The notes beneath the pieces were generated by a model that saw only the letters and a program-made list of their open reading frames with translations, had not been told where the DNA came from and made no database searches. A DNA stretch of 64,000 nt from Aldehydirespirator sp965116865 (lineage in GTDB: Bacteria; Actinomycetota; Acidimicrobiia; Acidimicrobiales; Aldehydirespiratoraceae): NCBI GenBank assembly GCA_965116865.1, contig OZ220727.1, forward strand, positions 310,001 to 374,000. The letters are read 5' to 3'. Made by a program: the position numbers and the translations under genes. Of this stretch, positions 24,947-33,400 are shown piece after piece. Position 1 is the stretch's first letter; every line of letters begins with the position of its first letter.

Positions 24947-25906
24947 TCACCAGTCGAGGCCGTCGTGGGGCTCGCTGTCGCGATAGGCGGCGCCTTCCCC
25001 GCAGTCGTCGGGCTGGACCGGGCACCACCGGCAGGCTGGTCCGGGCGAGGCCGTCGGGGGGCGCAAGCCGGTCGCTAGCTCCACGTAGCGATGGGCGCCG
25101 TCGATGACCCGCTCGGCTGCCGACAGCAGCAGCTCGCTGGTGACGGTCTCGGGATGGAGTCGGCCCTGGTCGAGGTAGTGGGTGGCCAGCAGTCTGGGCG
25201 GCAGCACGCGCAGCGTTTCCAGCAGCGCGTAGAAGCGCAGGTCCTCTCGGTGGGTCGGCGAGAAACGGCCCGTCTTGAAGTCGATGACGACCTTGCCGGC
25301 CACGGTGCCCTCGGGCTGGCCGAGCGTGAGGTCGGGTCTGCCGGACAGTACGATGAGACCTCCGTGAAGCTCGACCCGCATGGGGCTGTCGGTCGTGGGC
25401 CTCCAAGCCGGCTTGAGCGGCGGGAAGCACTCCTGGAACTGGGACATGGCCGCGCCTGCCTCGGCTCTCAGCTCGGCTCGCTCGGTTTCCTGGCAGCTCT
25501 GCAGGTAGTCGGCGATGCTCTTGTCGGCGTTGGCGAGGCGGGCGATGGCCTCGTCGACCAGTTCCAGCGGCGATGCCTCTCCCCGCCAGTGGACCGACAG
25601 CTCGACGGCCTTGTGGGTGACCGTGCCCCGGGCGGTGGGGATGGACCATTGGAACGGCTCGGCGAACTCGGCCGTGAACTTCCGTTCGCACCCGAGAGCC
25701 TGGGCGAGCTTGTACTTGCTCAGATACAGGACGTCGCCGTCGAACCGCTCCGATTCGATAGTCGGCACCAGCGGTTCGAGGCGTTCTTCCAGCAGGTTGC
25801 GCAGCTCGTCGCGCAGACCTGCGTCGAAGGCGGGCCGCTCGTCCCTCCTCGCTCCGAGCAGGCTCACTACATCCTGCTGGGCAGGGTTGTGGTCGTCGGC
25901 GTGCAT
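24947..25906 (-). CDS. RecB-like PD-(D/E)XK nuclease with C-terminal cysteine cluster
   Basis: A 319-residue protein with the RecB-family nuclease core: GTVTHKAVEL (motif I region), LSGRPDLTLGQPEGTVAGKVVIDFKTGRF (the D...DxK metal motif) and REDLRFYALL (motif QxxxY-like). A cysteine at YKLAQALGCERKF plus CRWCPVQPDDC at the end give the four cysteines expected for an iron-sulfur cluster as in AddB, Cas4 and related exonucleases. ATG 25906 (MHADDHNPAQ) was chosen because upstream codons run into a dispersed repeat. Role in DNA repair or defence is open; there is no cas gene nearby. Confidence 0.8.
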   Translation of the reverse strand: MHADDHNPAQQDVVSLLGARRDERPAFDAGLRDELRNLLEERLEPLVPTIESERFDGDVLYLSKYKLAQALGCERKFTAEFAEPFQWSIPTARGTVTHKAVELSVHWRGEASPLELVDEAIARLANADKSIADYLQSCQETERAELRAEAGAAMSQFQECFPPLKPAWRPTTDSPMRVELHGGLIVLSGRPDLTLGQPEGTVAGKVVIDFKTGRFSPTHREDLRFYALLETLRVLPPRLLATHYLDQGRLHPETVTSELLLSAAERVIDGAHRYVELATGLRPPTASPGPACRWCPVQPDDCGEGAAYRDSEPHDGLDW

Positions 25907-25924
25907 GGCGTTCAGGGCCGGTCC

Positions 25925-26066
25925 CCGCAACGCCGAGCGACTCGGCGGAGCGGCGCGGCACGTACGGGCGAGGCCGTGGCGCGAGCGGCCCGTGAGCGCG
26001 GGGAACACGAGCGAGAGCGACACCGCTGCGACGCGAGGGACTCGCACCTGTTTGCGCTCGCTCCAA
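25925..26066. repeat. Diverged copy of the dispersed inverted-end element
   Basis: About 140 bp alignable with the 138-bp units at 22588-22868 (shared blocks: ACGGGCGAGGCCGTGGC, GAGCGGCCCGTGAGCGC, ACACCGCTGCGAC). The ends have changed together: GAGCGA at the left and TCGCTC at the right remain inverted. It lies between two divergently transcribed genes. Confidence 0.7.
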
Positions 26067-26129
26067 GCGGAATCGGGACTGCTTCTGTCATGGATGTCAC
26101 ACCCTGGCGCGACCATAGTCCTCGTGGGA

Positions 26130-26510
26130 ATGACATCGCTCGACTTCGGCTTCGCAGCCCGCTCGCTCGTCCGGGCGGCTCGCTTGCGCGGCCTGGCCGT
26201 GCCGGTGTTCGCCAGCCCGCCGTCGCGTCCCGACCTCCATCGGTCCATCCGTCGCCGCAACGGTTCGCCGGTAGTGTCGATCCGCCTCGGGGGCCGGCCC
26301 CGGGGAGCGGTCCTGGCCGACATGATCGAGGGGATCGTGGTGGCCAACTGCCTGGAGGGCGCCCGGGCAGACTTGGTGCGGTCCGCCTTGTGGCTGGCCA
26401 TCGACGGCGAGAGCGACGACGACGCCGGCACGCTCACCCTGGGGACGGAGCTTGCTGAGTCCGCTCCGGCGTCACCAGCTCCGACCAAGGCAGCCGCCGC
26501 GGCGGCCTGA
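26130..26510 (+). CDS. Hypothetical protein of 126 residues
   Basis: No family recognised. The protein starts MTSLDFGFAARSLVRAARLRGLAVPVFASPPSRPD and has a conserved-looking middle (GAVLADMIEGIVVANCLEG, RSALWLAIDG) and an acidic then Ala/Pro-rich tail. Codon use is like that of core genes. It stands between the nuclease gene (opposite strand) and tRNA-Leu. Confidence 0.6.
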   Translation: MTSLDFGFAARSLVRAARLRGLAVPVFASPPSRPDLHRSIRRRNGSPVVSIRLGGRPRGAVLADMIEGIVVANCLEGARADLVRSALWLAIDGESDDDAGTLTLGTELAESAPASPAPTKAAAAAA

Positions 26511-26559
26511 CCTCTACGGGGCTGGCGGTCGACGGGCTAGGGGCTACCGTGGCGGGCAT

Positions 26560-26646
26560 GCCCGGGTGGCGCAACTGGCAGACGCGGCCCGCTTAAAACG
26601 GGCTGTCCTGATGGGCATGTGGGTTCGAGTCCCACCCCGGGCACCA
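26560..26646 (+). tRNA. tRNA-Leu (anticodon TAA) with encoded CCA
   Basis: Acceptor GCCCGGG/CCCGGGC, anticodon arm GCCCG-CTTAAAA-CGGGC with anticodon TAA at 26594-26596, a long class II variable arm (TGTCCTGATGGGCAT), T arm GTGGG-TTCGAGT-CCCAC, discriminator A and an encoded CCA (26644-26646). The DNA after it drops in GC and is made of mobile-element debris, so it is a likely integration site. Confidence 0.95.
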
Positions 26647-26726
26647 AGGAATACAGCTAAAACAAGAGGTCAGAAGGTATTTTCTGCGCTACGGATCTCG
26701 CTGTTGTCCACCCAGATGTCCCACAC

Positions 26727-26948
26727 TCAGCTTGGTCCTTCGGCCAAGAACAAGGCCTCCAACATCATCTGGGCCACGATGACCGCACAATCTTCGCAGG
26801 CCACGCCATATGGAATCAGCGTCGCTTCGTCACAACCCCAGCAGACCCCATCAAAGTCGACACTCCTCGCCAAGCGCTTGAGGCACTCATCGATTTGCCT
26901 GGCCACTTCAAGCCGCGCCGTCTCCAAACCCTCGATGTCCACGAGCAC
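26727..26948 (-). CDS. Small hypothetical protein with two CxxC pairs
   Basis: A 73-residue ORF starting GTG: MLVDIEGLETARLEVARQID, then CWGC...CEDC, which could bind a metal, and a hydrophobic helix (AVIVAQMMLEALFL). Base composition is clearly lower in GC than the flanks. No family recognised. It is the first ORF after tRNA-Leu, on the opposite strand. Confidence 0.5.
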   Translation of the reverse strand: MLVDIEGLETARLEVARQIDECLKRLARSVDFDGVCWGCDEATLIPYGVACEDCAVIVAQMMLEALFLAEGPS

Positions 26949-26964
26949 GCCGTATAGGGGCGCT

Positions 26965-27033
26965 TAGAGGCCGAGCGAATAGGCGGGAGCGACGCGGCCC
27001 ATACAGGCGAGGCCGTGGCCCGAGCGGCCCCGC
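26965..27033. repeat. Truncated copy of the dispersed element at an ISL3 junction
   Basis: The left half of the 138-bp element (GAGGCCGAGCGAATAGGCGGG through GGCCCGAGCGGCCC) stops at about 27033, exactly where transposase homology begins. Confidence 0.75.
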
Positions 27034-27674
27034 AGCTGGCTGGCCGGCATCCGCTGGGCGGTGCTGGACCTCTCAGGCCCCTACCGCACGGCCTTCGACG
27101 AGGCGCCGCCCCACGCGGCCCAGGCCGCGGACCCGTTCCACGTCGTGCGGTTGGGCAACACCGCCCTCGACGAGGTCAGCCGCAGAGTGCAACAGCGGAC
27201 CCTCGGCCGCCGCGGCCGCAAGCACGACCCGCTGTATCGGGCCCGCAGACTGCTGGTGTCCGCGTCCGAGAAGATCACCGACTCAGGCCGCGTCCGGCTG
27301 CGGGGCCTGCTCGACGCCGGCGACCCCCACGGCGAAGTCCGCGACGCCCGGCACCGCTGAAGAAACCCTGCGCGGCATCTACGACATCGACGACGCCGAG
27401 ACCGGCGCCGCGACCGTGAACCAGCTCGCCAAGGACCTCCAAGACCCCGGCATGCCCGCAGAGATCAACCGGCTCGGCCGCACCCTGTGAACCTGGAGAG
27501 CCCAGATCGCCAACTGGCACACCGCCAAAGTCACCAACGCTGCTGCCGAAGCCGCCAACAACCTCGTCAAACACGCCGCCTTCGGGCACTGACTTCGCCA
27601 ACTACCGAATCCGCGCCCTGCTCTACGCCGGCAGACCCAACCGGGCACTGCTCGACACCCTCACCCCGACCTGA
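27034..27674 (+). pseudogene. ISL3-family transposase remnant (C-terminal part, several frameshifts)
   Basis: Successive frames give WAVLDLSGPYRTAFDEA...ADPFHVVRLGNTALDEV...RGRKHDPLYRARRLL (to 27360), then ETLRGIYDIDDAE...LAKDLQDPGMPAEINRLGRTL, then TWRAQIANWHTAKVTN...AANNLVKHAAFG, then FANYRIRALLYAGRPNRALLDTLTP. This is the order of the catalytic and C-terminal parts of an ISL3 DDE transposase. At least three frameshifts make it inactive. The N-terminal third is missing. Confidence 0.9.
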
Positions 27675-27782
27675 AACGCGGAGAGCCAGATATGTGCAGG
27701 GAGGGCGGCCCGCGACGGGCTTGTGTGTCCGGAGCGAATGGATTGGTGAGATCAGCCGTTCGGGCGGTCAGCCGTCTCGTGG

Positions 27783-28154
27783 TTAGAGAATCGGCGGATC
27801 GGTCTTGACTGCGTCAGTGGAGCGGACGGCTAGTTCCGTGCCGAGCGAGTCGGCGAACTGCGGGACGCTTGCTGACATGGTCTGCCACAGAAGGTCGTAG
27901 TCCACGTCGCCGTACTCATGGGCTATGACGTTGCGCAGGCTCCTGGCCTCACTGATAGGCAGGTCCGGGCGCCGCTCACTTAGCTGCTCGGACAGCTTGC
28001 CGGCGGCTTCGCCGATGATCTCCAGCTGGCGCTCGGCGGCGCTGCGCACCAGCCAGGTGTCGTCGAAGGTTCCCCGGCCGGCGGCGACGATCTCGGCGAG
28101 CTTGCCGGCCGCATCCAAGATGTGCTCAATGAGATCGTTGTCGCGCTGGCTCAC
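27783..28154 (-). CDS. HEPN-domain toxin HepT (DUF86)
   Basis: The 123-residue protein has the HEPN ribonuclease motif Rx4HxY as RNVIAHEY, preceded by DDTWLVRSAAERQLEIIGEAAGKLSE. In MntA-HepT modules HepT is an RNase toxin, and the tyrosine of this motif is the residue that the antitoxin modifies by AMPylation. All required residues are present. Its start overlaps the mntA stop (ATGA), so the two are coupled. Confidence 0.9.
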   Translation of the reverse strand: MSQRDNDLIEHILDAAGKLAEIVAAGRGTFDDTWLVRSAAERQLEIIGEAAGKLSEQLSERRPDLPISEARSLRNVIAHEYGDVDYDLLWQTMSASVPQFADSLGTELAVRSTDAVKTDPPIL

Positions 28155-28441
28155 AGCGTGATGGCATCGTCGAGCATGCCCCGATGCTCGTCCCTGAGTC
28201 CACCGACGGAGATCACGTCAACGTCGTGCCCGAGGAGTTCGGTGAGATCCAACTGGAGCCCGGCGAGGTCGAACAGGGAAGCGCCCTCGGCGAAGCGAGC
28301 GAGGAAGTCGTAGTCGCTGTCGTCGCTGTCGTCGCCCCGCGCCACAGAGCCGACAAGTGCTATGGAGTCGGCCTTGCGGCGGGCAGCGGCTTGCCGGATT
28401 GCCTCGCGGTGCTTTGTCAGAACATCTTCGCGGCGACTCAT
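28151..28441 (-). CDS. MNT-type nucleotidyltransferase antitoxin MntA
   Basis: A 96-residue minimal nucleotidyltransferase: ALVGSVARGDDSDDSDYDFLARF carries GS...RGxxxxxSDxD, the nucleotide- and metal-binding motif, and HDVDVIS supplies the third acidic residue. In known pairs MntA adds AMP to HepT and silences it. It precedes hepT in one operon within the tRNA-Leu-associated island, typical of mobile toxin-antitoxin systems. Confidence 0.9.
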   Translation of the reverse strand: MSRREDVLTKHREAIRQAAARRKADSIALVGSVARGDDSDDSDYDFLARFAEGASLFDLAGLQLDLTELLGHDVDVISVGGLRDEHRGMLDDAITL

Positions 28442-28495
28442 AGATGGCCCTTCGCGTAAACGTGGGATGAGGGGTTGCTGGCACCGGTGGGCTGG

Positions 28496-29047
28496 TCACG
28501 TTATCAGCAGGCCTCGGGCCTCGAAGTTGGTGGGGTTGGTGAAGCCGTGGGCGGTGCGCCGCAGGACTTGCAGCAGGTTGTTGGTGCCCTCGATGCGTCC
28601 GTTGGAGGCTCGGTCGGTGTGGTGTTGGGCGAGGATCTCGTCGGAGCGGGCGATGATGGTGTCGACGATGTCGTGGAGCTCGGGCAGCTCTGCGGTCTCG
28701 TAGAGGTCGCGGAACCGTCCGAGCGTTTCGAGGGCGCTGTGGTGGTCGCCGGCGAGGTAGGGGCCGTGGAGTTCCTGGAGGGCCTGCCAGCCCGACCTGA
28801 GCCGTGGGCGCGCGTCGAACCAGCGCCATCACCAGATGCCAGCCGAGCCCATGACGGCGCGCCGCCGCGCTGATTGTCATCACCTCGGCGTCGGCCACCA
28901 GCCGCCGCGCCAGTCGCCGCGTCAGGCGTCCCTCGAAGGCTGGGCGGTCCTCCAAGAAGCGCTCGCCGCAGTTGCCCCACGAGAGCCGCCGCCGCATCCA
29001 CACCAGCGTCGTGTGACGTCCCGACACCTCCAGGTCGCGGATCTTGC
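28496..29047 (-). pseudogene. Internally deleted ISL3-family transposase remnant
   Basis: Reading leftward from about 29047 the frame gives DLEVSGRHTTLVWMRRRLSW, FEGRLTRRLARRLVADAEVMTISAAARRHGLGWHLV, the N-terminal HTH part of an ISL3 transposase. From about 28820 another frame gives the C-terminal part, GWQALQELHGPYLAGDHHSALETLGRFRDLYETAELPELHDIVDTI...GTNNLLQVLRRTAHGFTNPTNFEARGLLIT. The catalytic middle is deleted. This element differs from the one at 27034-27674. Confidence 0.85.
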
Positions 29048-29049
29048 GA

Positions 29050-29435
29050 CGCCGGGTGTGTTGTCGAGGTTGTGCGAGTGGGCGGCGCGTGGGGGTCTGC
29101 GTGTGGTGCGCACTGAGTCGGAGGTGGCGTCGGGGGTGGACGGCAACCGTGCGAAGCTGCGTCGGATGCTGGAGGATCCGTCGGTGCGGACTGTGGTGGT
29201 GGAGCGCCGCGACCGGTTGGGGCGCATGAATGTGGAGTTGGTGGAGTCGGCTCTGGCCGCGCACGGGCGCCGTCTGGTGGTGGTGGACGATTCCGGGGTG
29301 GACGACGACCTGGTGCGCGACATGACCGAGGTGCTGACTTCGTTCTGTGTCCGGCTGTATGGGCGGCGCTCGGCGCGCGACCGGGCGCTGCGGGCGGTGG
29401 CCTGCGCGGAGCGCTACGGCGCGGGGGCCGGGTGA
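29050..29435 (+). pseudogene. IS607-type serine recombinase (TnpA), N-terminally truncated
   Basis: From about 29050 the frame reads LCEWAARGGLRVVRTESEVASGVDGNRAKLRRMLEDPSVRTVVVERRDRLGRMNVELVESAL...VVDDSGVDDDLVRDMTEVLTSFCVRLYGRRSARDRA, the C-terminal two thirds of an IS607 serine recombinase. The MerR-like DNA-binding domain and the catalytic serine segment are missing; the truncation meets the ISL3 remnant on the other strand. The TGA overlaps the frame of the following tnpB remnant. Confidence 0.85.
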
Positions 29436-29451
29436 GGCAGCTGGCCGCCCC

Positions 29452-30276
29452 GTTCGTGGCGGCGGCGCAGAGGCCACCGGCTGCGCCTCGATCAGCATCG
29501 AGAACCTCAACTTCAGAGACGCCCGCGCCACAGGACGCGACAGGATGGGCCGAGGCAAGCGAGGCAAGCGCTTCCGCCGCACCGTCGCAGGCATGCCCAC
29601 CGCGCAGTTCTGTCACCGCGTCGTCGCCATGGCCGCCAACGCCGGCATCGCCATCATCGCGGTCGATGCCGCCTACACCACCAAATGGGGACGCGAGCAC
29701 TGGCTCGCCCACCTCAACAGATCTCGCCGGACACCCTGCGGCTGCCACCACGCCGCCGCGGTGGTGATCGGCAGACGCGCCCGCCAACGCGAAACGGCAG
29801 GCCATGTCGCTCGCGGCTGCCACCACGCCGCCGCGGTGGTGATCGGCAGACGCGCCCGCCAACGCGAAACGGCAGGCCATGTCGCTCGCGGCTGCCACCA
29901 CGCCGCCGCGGTGGTGATCGGCAGACGCGCCCTGGGGCTGACGGCCAAGCGCCGCAGCACTGCACGGGAGAGCACGACCGGCAACCGACAGCCGACGGGG
30001 CCGCGGCCACAAAGCTGCAACTGCCGGTCAAAGGGCCTCCAAGCAAAGCCGACAGCACCAGGACGCGACGCCGAGGAAGCACGGCAACCCGCCAAGCGCA
30101 GCCACCGAAGCAGACCGCCCACCGCGGCTGCCGACAGCGGCAACACGGCGCACGTCCCACGACACCGCGCCCAGACGCCGAAGCGAGAACCCGCACAGCA
30201 CCGAGGCCAGGGCACCCCAACCGTTCACGGTGCCCGACCAGCGGCCGGCGAAAGCCAAGCGCTACCAACAAGATGA
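29452..30276 (+). pseudogene. IS607-type TnpB remnant with an in-frame 75-bp triplication
   Basis: Only the C-terminal half of a TnpB nuclease is recognisable: ISIENLNFRDARATGRDRMGRG (RuvC-II with the catalytic glutamate), AMAANAGIAIIAVDAAYTTKWG, and HHAAAVVIGRRALG. A 75-bp segment is repeated in frame (29738, 29813, 29888), adding two copies of HHAAAVVIGRRARQRETAG. The zinc ribbon is disrupted and the N-terminal domains are absent. The last 90 codons are low-complexity and probably not functional. Confidence 0.8.
29738..29937. repeat. 75-bp tandem repeat inside the tnpB remnant
   Basis: A 45-bp repeat at 29738, 29813 and 29888 is separated twice by the same 30-bp segment. The period of 75 bp keeps the reading frame. 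This is the only large copy of the 69-75 bp pattern inside a former coding sequence, and that sequence was already dead. Confidence 0.9.
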
Positions 30277-30312
30277 ACGGTACGTAGGCTGCATCCCTGA
30301 AGGAGGCGTCCT

Positions 30313-31182
30313 ATGGTCGGCTGCGCGTTCGTTGGGCTGGGAGTCATGGGCTATCCCATGGCGGGCCACCTGGTCTCTGCAGGCCACGAAGTTACCGTTC
30401 ACAACCGCACGGCGCCGCGGGCTGAAGCCTGGGTGGCCGAGCACGGCGGGACGGCTGCGCCGACGCCCGCGGGTGCGGCCGCGGATGCCGAGTTCGTGTT
30501 CGTGTGCGTGGGCGACGACGACGATGTTCGCTCGGTGACGCTCGGTCCCGGTGGCGTGTTGGAGTCGATGACGGCCGGGTCGGTGCTGGTCGACCACACC
30601 ACCGCGTCGGCCGTTCTCGCGCAGGAAATGCACACGGCTGCGGGTGAGCGCGGCGTCGGTTTCGTGGACGCTCCGGTCTCCGGGGGCCAGGCCGGCGCCG
30701 AGAACGGCGCGTTGACGGTCATGTGCGGCGGCGACCGGGCCGACTTCGACCGGGCCGAGCCGGTAATCGCCTCCTATGCCGAGACAGTCTCCTTGCTGGG
30801 AGGTGCGGGCAGCGGCCAGCGCACCAAGATGGTCAACCAGATCTGCATCGCTGGGCTGGTCCAGGGCCTGGCCGAGGGGATCGACTTCGCCCGGCGGTGC
30901 GGCCTCGATGTCGAACATGTGGTCGCGACGATCTCCCAGGGTGCGGCCGGCTCGTGGCAGATGGCCAACCGGGGTGTGACCATGGCCCGCCGCGAGTTCG
31001 ACTTCGGATTCGCCCTCGACTGGATGCGCAAGGACCTGGCCATCTGCATGGCGGAGGCTGAGCGGGTCGGCGCCACCCTGCCCGTCACCGCGATCATCGA
31101 CCAGTATTACGCTCGTCTTCAGCGCCGTGGTCGGGGACGCTGGGACACCAGCTCCCTCATCGAGATGCTCGTCGACGATTGA
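30313..31182 (+). CDS. 3-hydroxyisobutyrate dehydrogenase family NAD(P)-binding protein
   Basis: A 289-residue beta-hydroxyacid dehydrogenase: CAFVGLGVMGYPMAGHL (Rossmann GxGxMG), DAPVSGGQAGAENGALTVMCGG (substrate-binding signature), and the catalytic lysine in GSGQRTKMVNQICIAG. A strong Shine-Dalgarno (AAGGAGG, 30300-30306) precedes the ATG by six bases. Family members oxidise 3-hydroxyisobutyrate or reduce tartronate semialdehyde or short aldehydes; which one is not clear. It stands between two zones of transposon debris. Confidence 0.87.
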   Translation: MVGCAFVGLGVMGYPMAGHLVSAGHEVTVHNRTAPRAEAWVAEHGGTAAPTPAGAAADAEFVFVCVGDDDDVRSVTLGPGGVLESMTAGSVLVDHTTASAVLAQEMHTAAGERGVGFVDAPVSGGQAGAENGALTVMCGGDRADFDRAEPVIASYAETVSLLGGAGSGQRTKMVNQICIAGLVQGLAEGIDFARRCGLDVEHVVATISQGAAGSWQMANRGVTMARREFDFGFALDWMRKDLAICMAEAERVGATLPVTAIIDQYYARLQRRGRGRWDTSSLIEMLVDD

Positions 31183-31260
31183 ACGATCGGCGTCACCATG
31201 CTGGCGGCCGAACTCACTGGCGTGCTCCCTCATCGAGATGCTCGTCGACGATTGAACGAT
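31151..31260. repeat. Perfect 37-bp direct repeat of the dehydrogenase gene end (period 73 bp)
   Basis: Bases 31151-31187, which include the last nine codons and the TGA, are repeated exactly at 31224-31260, with 36 bp of unrelated DNA between. Neither flank of the second copy resembles the flanks of the first. Confidence 0.95.
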
Positions 31261-31289
31261 ACCGGCCCAGTCCGCCGCGGTACGTGCCG

Positions 31290-32330
31290 CTACAGGGTCC
31301 CTCTACGCCGCTGTGGGCGGAATCTTGCACGGACGGGCTCCTGAGGTTGAGTAACTGCTGTTGGTCGGGCATATTTGTTCGTGACGCCTGCTTCGACGCT
31401 GGTGGAGTCCAAGAAGACCCCCACAGCGTGTTCCAGCGTCTTGTGACGGCTGTCCCTGCCGCCGTAGGTGGCATCCCGGCATGAGAGGTACATGCCGGGG
31501 CCGCCCGCTTCGTTGGCGTTGAGTGCGGCTTGCACATCCGCGTGGGTGTGCAAGCCGCACTCCGGGCAGAAGAACAGCGCTTGGGTCTCGCGCTGCCCCA
31601 ATGCCCCGCAGGCGAAGCAGGTCAAGGAGGTGTAGGCGGGGTTGATCCGCTCTGTGGAGACGGAGTGGATGACGGCGGCTCTCTCGATGAGGTTGCGCTG
31701 TCGGGCGGGGGCCGTCTGGCGGGCGCTGTCTCGGCGATGCTGCGGTTGAGTCCGCGCTTGGCCGCGGAGTTGCGGGTCGGGAACGCCTTGGTGCCCTCTG
31801 CGGAAGCGGTCATGTTGGCGGCTTGGGTGTCCTCCTGCACAACTCGGCGGATCTCGGGCGTGGTGACGACCGCTTTGGCGACATGGCGCTGGTGGTCGAC
31901 GCGCACATTGGTGTTCTTGTCCAGCAGCCAGGCTCGGCGGCGGCGCTGCCTGATGTGGCGCCGGCTGCCTTCGGTCTTAGCGGCTATCGACTGCTGCGGC
32001 CTGGCGGCCTCCGCGTGGCGGCGCTGGTTGGCGCGGCGCTGATCCTCTGAGGCGTAGCGTCTGTGGGCGGTGCCGTCGCTGCACACCAGCGCGGTCTCCA
32101 CGCCCCAGTCGCATCCCAGGGACTGCTCGGGCGAGGTGACCGGCTCTGGCGGGGGCGCTGCGGCGCGGCACAGGAAGTGGGCGTGGTACTTGCGGTGCTC
32201 GGGACGGGTCCGCCGAGTGACGCGGCCCGCGGTGTCGGTGACATCTGTGATATGCACCGCCCCCGACCAGGTGAGGTTGTGCTCCTGGTGGCGATGCAGC
32301 GATTGTCACTCAGGTATATAAGTCCCACTG
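31290..32330 (-). pseudogene. TnpB-type transposon nuclease remnant, frameshifted
   Basis: Reading leftward: LGCDWGVETALVCSDG (RuvC-I aspartate), NTNVRVDHQRHVAKAVV, SAAKRGLNRSIAE; then a shift near 31690 to RQRNLIERAAVIHSVSTERINPAYTSLTCFACGALG...FFCPECGLHTHADVQAALN, which carries the four zinc-ribbon cysteines and the last RuvC aspartate. The N-terminal domain is missing and the upstream end abuts sodB. It is a different TnpB type from the remnant at 29452. A short tail of unrelated residues follows to 31290. Confidence 0.85.
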
Positions 32331-32341
32331 AAATAGCTGGG

Positions 32342-32935
32342 CTAGCCGCCTGGGGCGTAGTTGGCCGAGGCGAACTCCCAGTTGACGAGGTGCTCGACGA
32401 AGGCGTCCACGTAGGCCGTCCGGGCATTCTGGTAGTCGAGGTAGTAGGCGTGCTCCCACACGTCGATGGTCAGCAGACACCGTTGGCCGCGGCGCAGCGG
32501 CGTGTCGGCGTCGTCGGTGTTGACGACGCCGAGCCCGGCGCTGTCTGCAACCAGCCAGGTCCAGCCCGACGCGAAGTTCCCCATCGCGGCAGCAGCGAAC
32601 TCGGCGTTGAAGGCGTCGAGCGACCCGAAGCTGCGCTCGATGGCGGCCAGCAGTTCGTCTGAGGGCCCCTCGACGCGGCCCGGACTCATCGAGTCCCAGT
32701 AGAAGGCGTGGTTCCACGCCTGGGCCGCGTTGTTGAACAGCGACGACGGCACGTCGGCCGCGGCCACGATGTCCTCCAGCGACGAACTCTCGAGAGCGGT
32801 GCCCTCGATCATGCGGTTGAGGTTGGCCACGTAGCCGGCGTGGTGGCGGCCGTAATGGAAGCTCATTGTGCGCTCCGACACGTGGGGAGCGAGCCCGTCG
32901 AGCGGGTAGGGGAGAGGGGCGTGCTCGATCGTCAT
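32342..32935 (-). CDS. Superoxide dismutase [Fe/Mn type]
   Basis: Converts superoxide to H2O2 and O2. The four metal ligands are visible: His in MSFHYGRHHAGY, His in FNNAAQAWNHAFYW, and Asp and His in IDVWEHAYYLDYQN. The Ala-Gln in NNAAQAWNHAFYW resembles iron enzymes. At 197 residues it has normal length, without a signal peptide. It ends 12 bases from the transposon remnant. Confidence 0.93.
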   Translation of the reverse strand: MTIEHAPLPYPLDGLAPHVSERTMSFHYGRHHAGYVANLNRMIEGTALESSSLEDIVAAADVPSSLFNNAAQAWNHAFYWDSMSPGRVEGPSDELLAAIERSFGSLDAFNAEFAAAAMGNFASGWTWLVADSAGLGVVNTDDADTPLRRGQRCLLTIDVWEHAYYLDYQNARTAYVDAFVEHLVNWEFASANYAPGG

Positions 32936-33039
32936 CGCGGAGCGGGCTTTCGGAAGGCAACCGGGGCAGAACCCGAATATAGGCAGCGCCGGGGCACTGG
33001 CGGCGCCAATGTGCCCGATGTCACGGCCCGGAGCTGAGA

Positions 33040-33150
33040 CCTCGCGGGCGGTCGCCGGACTGTCGACCGGCGAACAGAGTCGATTGTCGAGCGGTCACCG
33101 GTCTGCGGCGAATCTCGCGGGTGCCCGCCAGGCTGTCGACCGGTCAACAG
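33040..33150. repeat. Diverged direct repeat upstream of superoxide dismutase (period 73 bp)
   Basis: About 38 bp at 33040-33077 and 33113-33150 match at roughly 80 percent, including CTGTCGACCGG at 33060 and 33133. The 35 bp between are different. It has the same geometry as the fresh copies elsewhere and looks older. Confidence 0.65.
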
Positions 33151-33209
33151 GTTGATGGACAGTCCCACCGAGTCGGCGCCGACGTCGAGAAGCGCCCCGG
33201 CGTTCGCCT

Positions 33210-33400
33210 CGCCCGTTCGTCGATCCCGGACAGCGGGGGCGACGCACTATTGTCGCATCGGCCAACCGTCCGTCCGTTCGTCGATCCCGGACAGCGGGGG
33301 CGACGTCCGCGGTTGTCGCATCGGCCAACCGTCCGTCCGTTCGTCGATCCCGGACAGCGGGGGCGACGTCCGCGGTTGTCGCAGCTAGGCGTCCGGGAGG
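33210..33400. repeat. 61-63 bp tandem repeat running into the 3' end of the copper-protein gene
   Basis: GTTCGTCGATCCCGGACAGC starts at 33215, 33276 and 33339. The third copy ends in the last codons of the gene that stops at 33385. With the older repeat at 33040-33150 it fills the gap 32936-33384. Confidence 0.9.
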
